From the NCBI GenBank assembly GCA_014360745.1, contig JACIWY010000256.1:1-5755 (forward strand): a DNA stretch of 5,755 nucleotides. The letters are read 5' to 3'. Numbering within the stretch: position 1 is the first letter of the stretch; each line of letters starts with the position of its first letter. Both the position numbers and the translations under genes were made by a program. The notes beneath the pieces are model-generated. The model worked only from the letters and a program-made list of their open reading frames with translations. It ran no database searches and was not told the origin of the DNA. Shown here one piece after another: positions 1 through 5,755 of this stretch. The stretch is from Chloroflexota bacterium (lineage in GTDB: Bacteria; Chloroflexota; Anaerolineae; UBA1429).

Positions 1-309
1 TAAAAGGGGAATCGCCCAAAGTGTGGCGGCGCGACCAAGCCGCGCCAAGTTTGAAGGGTCTGGCGCGCCTTCCTCTTCCACCAGCGGGTATAACCAAAAG
101 CGTAACACGGCGCTTTGCGTGCCTTCGGGCAAGATCAACGTTTGTTCTACCGCCGAGTGGCTATAAGCGTTCTGCTCCACCTCTGTGATTCCCAAACGCA
201 TAGAGCGAGAGCCACCGTGGGCGATCGCCGCGAATGCCGCGGGCCGTGCGTCCGGCAGGATGACCCAAGCCTCGTCGCTCTCAAAACCGCCGTTCACGAT
301 CGCTTCCTC
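1..309 (-). other. Carbohydrate-binding-like (galactose-binding/jelly-roll) domain, truncated by the window edge
   Basis: Residues 1816-1918 open with E-A-I-V-N-G-G-F-E-S, the start typical of CBM4/9-like and related jelly-roll modules. There follow AHGGSRSMRLGI, AYSHSAVEQTLILPEG and SAVLRFWLYPL. The 'GG or SGxxSMRLG ... YSxSxVxQTxxxP ... LxFWxYPL' pattern matches a beta-sandwich I recognise from many Chloroflexota exported proteins. These modules bind polysaccharide or act as adhesive spacers. About 80 residues match well. The last 25 or so (after LVEE) become Arg/Ala-rich and fit the pattern poorly, so either a variable loop begins here or the frame is disturbed near base 70. The C-terminus lies beyond base 1. 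Confidence 0.7.
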
Positions 310-3300
310 GCAGGGGGGTGGCTGTGGCGTGCAGGTATGCGCCGTCGTGGGGCTTGGGCTCGGCCAGGGCGTGGCCGTGGTCGTGGGGGTCGGGCTTGGC
401 GATGGTGTGGCCGTAGGCGTAGGAAGTGCCGTGGCTGTGGCGCTGGGCGTGGGCGCAGGCACGCCGATAAAATCCTGGCGTCGGTGGGGCGGCAATAGCA
501 CCGTGGCCGGCGAGGGCCAGAAATCCCATCCCGCTTTGAACACGGTGACTTGTACCGTCCCCGGCGGCAGCGCCCCAAATAGATAATACCCTCCCTCATC
601 GGTACGAGTGCTCGGCCCGTCGCGCACCGATACCAAGGCATCGGGGATGGAACCACCCGCCTCGGTGCTTACCCGGCCCCACAAGACGAAAGTGTCGGGC
701 CATCTCTGGCGCACAAAGGGCAGGTAGAGTAAAGCCGCTTGGGCCTCGCTGATCAAAACGGACACCGTCGCCGTATCTTCGAGCTCTCCATCGGAGAGGG
801 TATAGGTGAAAACATCCGTGCCGCTGGCCCAAACCTCCGCCCAATAGAGCACGTTGCGGCCCTGAATGGTGGCCGTGCCCTGTGAGGGAGTGCCGAGACG
901 CACGATCGTCAGCGGATCGCCCTCTATATCGCTGTCGTTGGCCAAAACGTCCACCGTCACCTTGGCTCCGGCGGCGGTCGAGGCTGTGTCATCCTGGGCG
1001 TCGGGCGGGTCGTTTACCGGCTGCACGGTGACGCGAACCAGCGCCGAGTCGGTGCGCCCACCGCTATCGCGCACCGTATATCCGAACAGATCATCCCCAA
1101 AATAGTTTGCATTGGGCGTATAACGAACGTTGTCACCCTCCAGGACGGCCTGGCCATGTAAAGGGCCACTCACCGAAATCAGGAACAAAGCATCGCCTGG
1201 ATCGGGGTCATGATCGTTGGCCAGGACGGCGATCGTCGCGACCGTATCTTCATCTAAAGCGACTTCGTCATCGACGGCTTCGGGTGGATGAGAAAGCTCG
1301 ATCACGGTCACCGTTACAGTCCCTTCGTCGGTGTATTGGCCGTCGGTTATAGTGTAGGTGAACACATCGGTGACCAACGGCGCTCCGGGTGTATAGGTGA
1401 TGACGCGGCCATCGTGGACAACCGTACCGTATCGGGGCGCCCCCACTCCGGCCACCGTCAGCGTGTCGCCATCCACATCGATGTCATTGAGTAACACTTG
1501 TAGGGCGATGGGCATTTCGAAATGCGTAGAGGCCATGTCGTCCGTCGCTACCGGCGGGTCGTTGACGGGCCGCACCGTCACGTGGACCGTCGCCGAAGCT
1601 GTCGCCCCGGCATTGTCGCGCACCGTATAGTGGAACAGGTCGGGGCCAAAATAGTCGCCGTCAGGGATGTAAAACACGACTCCGGCCTGGAGCCATGCTC
1701 GGCCATGCGCCGGGTCGGTGAGGGAAAGCAGGGTGATCATGTCGCCGGGATCGGGATCCCCATCATTGGCGAGGACATCGATGAGCGCAGCCTCCTCTTC
1801 ATCCACAGTGACCTCGTCGTCGAGAGGGTGCGGCGGATCGTTGGCTGCGGACACGGTTATCGTCACCCAGGCTGAATCCTCGAGCCCTCCGAGATCGGAG
1901 ACGGTATAGTCCAAGACGACAGAACCCGAGAGGTCGGTCGCCGGTGTGTAAACGATGCGATTGGAGACGATGGATGCCGTGCCCCAGGTCGGTGTGCCCA
2001 CGGCGACGAGGTGGAGCGCGTCGTCGGTGTCGGGATCGCTATCATTGGCCAGGACGTCGATCGTCACCGACGTATCTTCTGGAGTGTTCGCCAGGTCATC
2101 GACGGCCAACGGCGGGTCGTTGACGCCGGTGATGACCACATGCACTTGGGCGGTGGCCGTCAGCCCGCCCGGGTCAACGATGAGGTAAGAAAAGGCATCT
2201 TCTGTATCCCAGTTCAGCGCGGGGGTATAGATCACCACGGTCCCACTGATGGCGGCGGTGCCATGAGCCGGCGCATCGACGGCCAGAAGACTCGGGGTGT
2301 CGCCATCTATGTCGCCGTCATTGGCCAGCACATCGATGAGCAACGGCGTCTCTTCTGGCGTAGCAGCCTGATCATCGCGGGCAAAAGGTGGATCGTTGGT
2401 TCCCTGTATGGTAACGGTGATGGTGGCGCTGTCGGTTAGCCCCCCTTCATCGCGTACCGTGTAGGTCAGGGCATCGGTACCGGCCAGATCGGTCGGGGGC
2501 GTGTACAACACCCGAGTATCGCTGATCGTTGCGCTGCCGTACAAGGGCAGGCCTACGGCGAGGAGGGTCAGTGGCCCCTCGTCGATGTCGTTCGCCAACA
2601 CATCGATGAGCACCGGCGTCTCTTCCGCTGTGGAGGCCAGATCATCCACGGCCCGCGGCGCGGCGTTGACGGTGACGGTAATAATCGCTTGATCGGTTGC
2701 GCCATGGGTGTCGGCCACGGTGTAGGTAAACACATCGCTCCCGCCCCAACTCTGGGTCGGCGTATAAACCACCGTTACGCCGTGAATGGCGGCCAGGCCA
2801 TGGGCCGGGTTGCCGAGAGCGACGAGAGCGAGCGGATCGCCGTCGACATCGCTATCGTTGCTCAGGACGGCTATGACCACCGGGGTATCCTGATTGGTAA
2901 AGGCGATGTCCTCGCGCGCCTGGGGCGGGTCGTTGACCGGCGCGATGCTCACCCACACCGTGGCTTGAGCGACGGCGCCCTGATCGTCGCGAACGGTGTA
3001 GCTAAAGACATCGTTCCCGTACAAGTCGGCATGGGGCGCATAAAGCACGAGGGTGCCGCTGATAGACGCCGTGCCACTTAACGGGGCAGTGAGCTCGATC
3101 ACCTGCAAGGTGTCGCCGATGTCGACATCCGAGTCGTTATCCAGCACGGCGATGTTCATCGGACAATCTTCCTGGGTAGTGGCGTGATCGTCCTCGGCAC
3201 GAGGAGGGTCGTTCAGGCAGCGCACCGTGACGGTCACCGTAGCCGAATCGCTCAGGCCGGTGCCATCGCCCACGGTATAGGTCAAGACATCGGTGCCGCA

Positions 3301-5755
3301 GAAATCGAGGGTCGGCGTATAGAGGAGCAGCGTGTCGCTAATCGCGGCCACGCCGGCAGGGGGCTGCCCTACGGTCAACAGCTCCAGAGGGTCGCCGTCC
3401 GCATCCTCGTCGTTGGCCAACACGGCGATCGACAAGGGCATGTCCTCATCGGTAGAGGCGATATCGTCGCGAGCCAGAGGCGGATCATCGGCCGGCAAGA
3501 CCCAGATGGAAACAGGCGCGGTGGCCGTGAGCCCGCCCGAATCCCTCACCGTGTAAAAAAGTTCGTCAAAGCCGTAATAGTCGCCATCCGGCGTGTAGAC
3601 GATCCATGTATCTTGGATGGCGGCCTGTCCTGCCGCAGGAGGCGTCACCGCGACGATGGTCAAGGGCGGTGGCGAAGGCCCATCCTCGACATCCTCATCG
3701 TTGTCGAGCACCGCGATCCATAAGGGCAGGTCCTCCGTGGTCGAAACGACGTCCGGCGAGGCCCATGGCGGGTCGTTCACCGGCCACACGGTGATGCTGA
3801 TCGTCGCCGTGTCTTGTAGGCCATCGGTATCGCGCACGGTGTAGGTGAGGGTATCCGGCCCATAGTAATTGAGCGTTGGCGTGTAAAGGATGGCAGCCCC
3901 TGCTGTGGGAGGGTCTATGACGGCCAGGCCATGGGCAGGCTGGGTGATGGCCGAGATGGTAAGCGGATCCTCGGTGACATCGTTGGTCAGTGGGAATATC
4001 CAAAGGGGGGTGTCCTCGTCGGTTTCCAGGACATCGTCCTGGGCGACGGGCGGTTGGTTGAGGGTCACTGTGATCGTGCCCTCGGCGGTCAATTGGCCAT
4101 CACTGACCGTGTAGGTGAATACCGCCTGAGCGAACGCCGCGCCCGGCGTAAAGAGGATGGTGGTGCCATCGGTGTCGGTCGAGCCGATGGCCGGATCGGC
4201 GATGGGCGCCACATCGGCAATATGCAGCGGGTCGCCGTCTACGTCCAAGTCGTTGTCCAGCGCAGGGATATACACCGGCGTCCCGGCCGGCGTCAGAGCC
4301 ATATCGTCCACGGCCACCGGCGGGTCGTTCACACCGCTAACGGTGACGCTGACCAAGGCGCCGGCATTGAGCTTGCCATCGCTGATCGAATAGTGAAAGG
4401 TGTCCACGCCGTTAAAATCGAGGGTGGGCGTATACAGGATGGCGTCTCCGAGAATGCTCGCCGTGCCGTGGACCAAAGACCCCACCGAGGTAATTTGCAA
4501 GGGATCAAAATCCAAATCGAGGTCGTTGGCGAGCACCTGGATGAGCACCGGCGTCTCCTCCGAGGTGGCCGCGACGTCGTCATGAGCCTCCGGAGGATGG
4601 TTCGCGCGCACATGGACAAAGATATCACGCACGCCGTTGGTGTCTCCGGCCACCAAATTGGTGGCCTCGGAGGCAAAAGCCACGACCTTGTTGTCGGTGG
4701 AGATGGATACGCCATAATCACCCGAATCTCCGCCCAGCGCCTGTTCGCCGGAGGTAGAGACGGAGACTCGCGTCGTCTCGCCCGTCTCGCGATTGTGGAC
4801 AAAGACGTCACCCAAGCCGTTGGTGTCCCCATCCACCAAATTGGTAGCTTTGGAATAAAAGGCGACAAAATAGCCGTCGTTGGACAGGGAGGGGCGCCCC
4901 GATGCCCCGCCTATCGCTTCGCTGCCATCGGAGGCGACGGAGACGCGCACGCAACTGGATGCGCCGCGTATGTGCACAAACACGTCCTGCTCGCCATTGG
5001 TGTCGTCGGGCACCAGGTTAGAGGCCAACGAGGCAAAAGCGATCACGGCGCCATCGTTCGAGATCGACGACTGGAACGAGGTGCCGTTAGGGGGGAGCCC
5101 CTCGCTCTCCGAGACACGCTCCAAGGGCCCACCGGTGCGCGCGCGCCTGAAAATATCGTAGAGGGTGTTTCCATCACCGTCGATGAGATTGCTCGCCACG
5201 GAGCGAAAGGCAACGTCGGCGCCAAAGCCGGAGATGGAAGCCCAATGCGATGCGCCGTTGGCCTGGCCCCCTTCGGGCGCCGAGATGCGCACGGTGGTGT
5301 TGGCGATCAAGTCGCGCACAAAGACATCACTCGTGTTGTTGGTGTCGCCCTCTACCAAATTCCAGGCTTCGGATTCAAAGGCCACATATCGACCATCGGC
5401 AGAGATATCGGGCAGCCCGGAATTGTAATCGCCCGCCCCACCGCTTGTGCTCACCGAGACGAGGCGGGTTTCACCTGTGAGTCGATTGTGCACATAGACC
5501 TGCCGTCGCCCGAATGTATCGGTGCCCGCGAGGTTGATCGCGTTCGAGTCAAAGGCCACATAGGTGCCATCGCCCGATATGGCGGGATTATCGCTGCGAG
5601 GCGGATCGGGGTTCTCCGGATCGAACTCGGCCTGGCTCCCGTCGGAAGCCACGGACACCCGCTCGGTCTGGCCGGTGTAGAGGTCGTGGACAAAGATATC
5701 CCGCGCGCCGTTGGTATCCCCTGGGACCAGGTTATCCGCATCGGAGGCAAAAGCC
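1..5755 (-). CDS. Giant multidomain surface/secreted tandem-repeat protein (propeller + 14 cadherin-like repeats), partial at both ends
   Basis: An uninterrupted minus-strand frame of 1918 codons (bases 5754 to 1) fills the window, with no stop, start or frameshift. Domain order is: beta-propeller repeats, fourteen cadherin/Ig-like repeats, a YLP segment, a carboxypeptidase-regulatory-like domain, a Pro/Thr linker, and a carbohydrate-binding-like domain that runs off the end. Every recognised domain stays in this one frame, which confirms it over all competing frames. The first in-frame Met is residue 485, inside repeat 2, so translation must begin beyond base 5755. Composition is extreme: 5 Lys, 7 Met and 6 Cys in 1918 residues, with abundant Asp in DxDxD motifs. 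Such proteins are exported and act as adhesins, surface stalks or matrix components; calcium is expected to stiffen the rod. The signal peptide and any cell-wall anchor would lie outside the window. Annotation pipelines would probably call it 'tandem-95 repeat protein' or 'Ig-like domain-containing protein'. The frame and architecture are certain; the biological role is inferred. Confidence 0.96.
310..459 (-). other. Pro/Thr/Ser/Ala-rich low-complexity linker with terminal Cys-X6-Cys loop
   Basis: Residues 1766-1815 consist almost entirely of Pro, Thr, Ser and Ala, in TPTATP and SPSPTPT style. They end with a short loop in which Cys1808 and Cys1815 flank TPQPPP. Such linkers are extended, flexible and protease-resistant, and are often O-glycosylated in secreted proteins. 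They commonly separate a binding domain from the rest. On the plus strand the same DNA is a G-rich imperfect hexamer tract of 'gtgggc/cgtggc' type, which may be prone to slippage. The two cysteines are well placed to form a disulfide at the entrance to the next domain. Confidence 0.9.
460..693 (-). other. Carboxypeptidase regulatory-like (transthyretin-fold) beta-sandwich domain
   Basis: Residues 1688-1765 show the usual march of this family: an opening strand VLWGRVSTEAGGSIPDALVS (a 'G-x-V, then I-x-x-A-x-V-x-V' pattern), a turn, T-D-E-G-G-Y-Y-L-F-G-A-L-P-P-G, then VQVTVFKAGWDF and a closing strand RRQDFIGV. The pattern 'TDxxGxYxFxxLPPGxYxVxxxxxGW' is diagnostic of CarboxypepD_reg-like or SdrD B-like folds. 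It is about 78 residues, the normal length. These domains are structural spacers or ligand-binding modules in secreted proteins and carry no peptidase activity. Placed between the repeat array and a flexible linker, it probably ends the rigid stalk. Confidence 0.85.
694..747 (-). other. Short hydrophobic inter-domain segment with YLPFV motif
   Basis: Residues 1670-1687 sit between the last cadherin-like repeat and the next domain and read EAQAALLYLPFVRQRWPD. The segment resembles the Tyr-Leu-Pro-Leu-Val-x-[KR] motif that I recall near the C-termini of many Chloroflexota secreted proteins. Here it is internal, so it may mark where an ancestral protein ended before further modules were added. 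It is too short and interrupted to be a transmembrane helix. The functional meaning of the motif is unknown to me. Confidence 0.5.
748..1842 (-). repeat. Duplicated two-repeat unit: repeats 11-12 (1294-1842) and repeats 13-14 (748-1293)
   Basis: Repeats 11 and 13 share features absent from most others: DDEV after the opening PP, the loop motif DPDPGD instead of DVDGDP, YFGxDLF in the central strand, and an ending TVxPVNDPP. Repeats 12 and 14 share a 'DG-type' ending (TDVFTYT, then DGQY or DGEL) and both lack the standard YTPxxxxxG pattern. The order A-B-A-B points to duplication of a 183-residue, two-domain block. At DNA level the two copies align at an offset of 549 bases: the 14-mer tcgcgcaccgtata occurs at 1067-1080 and 1616-1629, and the calcium-loop segment starting at 1201 aligns with that at 1750. 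Overall divergence is substantial, so the event is old. Confidence 0.72.
748..4602 (-). repeat. Array of 14 cadherin/Ig-like repeats (tandem-95, Big_9/Cadherin_5 type)
   Basis: Residues 385-1669 form fourteen consecutive repeats of 89-96 residues. The consensus is [V]NDPPxAxDD, xTxEDTPxxIxVLANDxDxDGDPL, a VxxPxHGTAxIxG segment, YTPxxxxxGxDxFxYTVxD, GGLxDxATVTVTV. Repeats 1 to 14, in protein order, lie at bases 4330-4602, 4060-4329, 3778-4059, 3490-3777, 3214-3489, 2935-3213, 2668-2934, 2398-2667, 2122-2397, 1843-2121, 1564-1842, 1294-1563, 1015-1293 and 748-1014. The DD pair, the ED pair and the NDxDxDGD loop resemble the inter-repeat calcium sites of cadherin-like folds. A rod of 14 such beta-sandwiches would be tens of nanometres long. 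There are two strand-G styles: 'DG[KQE]L or DGQY' in repeats 1, 2, 12 and 14, and 'D-x-x-G' (mostly GGL) in the others. Repeat 4 is longest, with a Pro-rich insertion near its calcium loop. Repeats 3 and 8 have shortened calcium loops. Repeat identity is moderate, so the array is old rather than freshly amplified. Confidence 0.95.
4603..5755 (-). other. WD40-like/TolB-type beta-propeller domain (PD40-like repeats), N-terminal part of the protein
   Basis: Residues 1-384 hold repeats of 57-66 residues with the pattern D-[IV]-F-V-H, then TGxTxRVSV, SxDGxxVAFxS and NLVxGDTNG. Six complete units run at bases 5503-5700, 5329-5502, 5158-5328, 4987-5157, 4810-4986 and 4627-4809. They are flanked by a half unit (5701-5754, ending in GDTNG) and a lone final strand, DIFVHVR (4606-4626). 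The SxDGxxVAFxS core is typical of WD40-like PD40 repeats related to TolB propellers. The lone strand at one end and the half unit at the other look like the two parts of one blade shared between the domain ends ('velcro' closure). That would give seven blades if the domain begins about 40 residues upstream. Such propellers usually mediate protein or ligand binding; no catalytic residues are recognised. Cys268 is the only cysteine here. FG-GAP (integrin-type) repeats were considered, but the motif does not match. Confidence 0.88.

Noticed and set aside
185..586. Plus-strand open frame of 133 codons with Gly/Val-rich repeats
   Set aside because: It is the complement of the Pro/Thr linker and CarboxypepD_reg-like domain. 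Its GVGVG repeats are the mirror of the TPTPT codons, and it has no domain or supported start.
2011..2439. Plus-strand open frame of 142 codons
   Set aside because: It is antisense to repeats 8-10 and has repeated motifs (GQDVDRH, GQHIDEQ) at about 90-codon spacing, exactly the period of the true repeats, so it is a shadow.
3184..3723. Plus-strand open frame of 179 codons
   Set aside because: It lies antisense to repeats 4-5 of the real gene. Its Arg/Gly/Asp-rich sequence follows from complementing GC-rich repeat codons, and similar shadow frames recur at the same phase in other repeats.
748..4602. Regular short DNA motifs such as gggtcgtt that resemble a direct-repeat or CRISPR-like array
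   Set aside because: The period is about 270-290 bases, the copies are imperfect, and each codes for the NDPP junction of a protein repeat. There are no short spacers or palindromic units.
748..4602. RTX/hemolysin-type calcium repeats
   Set aside because: The Asp-rich loops follow NDxDxDGDP within 92-residue beta-sandwich repeats. The nine-residue GGxGxDxUx pattern of RTX repeats is absent.
4329..4868. Minus-strand open frame of 179 codons in another phase
   Set aside because: It overlaps the propeller end and repeat 1 out of frame. Its Pro/Ser/Arg-rich low-complexity sequence has no recognisable domain, whereas the main frame gives clear motifs.
4603..5755. Integrin-type FG-GAP propeller
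   Set aside because: The repeats carry SxDGxxVAFxS and DIFVH cores typical of PD40/TolB-like repeats and lack the FG...GAP and DxDxDG loop of FG-GAP units.
1..5755. Promoter, terminator, ribosome binding site or tRNA inside the window
   Set aside because: Every base is inside a coding frame with intact domain structure. No convincing hairpin plus T-run or other control signal stood out.

Overview
The whole window lies inside one protein-coding gene read on the minus strand. Reading reverse-complement codons from base 5754 to base 1 gives 1918 sense codons with no stop. Neither the start nor the end of the gene is in the window. No in-frame ATG occurs in the first 484 codons, so the real start must be upstream, beyond base 5755. 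There is no intergenic DNA, RNA gene, insertion sequence, CRISPR array or transcription signal. All other open frames are shadows of this gene.

The protein is a mosaic of extracellular-type modules. From N to C terminus (window residue numbers): residues 1-384 (bases 4603-5755), WD40-like/TolB-type beta-propeller repeats; 385-1669 (748-4602), fourteen cadherin/Ig-like repeats of about 92 residues (the 'tandem-95 repeat' or Big_9/Cadherin_5 type); 1670-1687 (694-747), a short hydrophobic Tyr-Leu-Pro segment; 1688-1765 (460-693), a carboxypeptidase-regulatory-like beta-sandwich; 1766-1815 (310-459), a Pro/Thr/Ser/Ala linker ending in a Cys-X6-Cys loop; 1816-1918 and beyond (1-309), the start of a carbohydrate-binding-like or jelly-roll domain with an Asn-Gly-Gly-Phe-Glu opening.

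The likely source is a Chloroflexota-type bacterium (Anaerolineae, Caldilineae or relatives). This rests on the GC-rich coding, the (T/S/A)P linker, the YLP-type segment and the NGGFE-type terminal domain, a combination I associate with secreted proteins of that phylum. It is an inference from style, not from a marker gene. The sequence is very poor in Lys (5), Met (7) and Cys (6) and rich in Asp, which fits a long, Ca2+-stiffened extracellular stalk.

The likely role is a surface or secreted stalk: a propeller head at the N-terminal side, a long rod of calcium-binding beta-sandwiches, then a flexible linker to a putative glycan-binding module. No catalytic domain is visible. The most useful observations are the domain order, a duplicated two-repeat unit (repeats 11-12 and 13-14), a cysteine cluster confined to the repeat 5/6 region, two repeats with a degraded calcium motif, and a propeller layout that predicts closure just upstream of the window.
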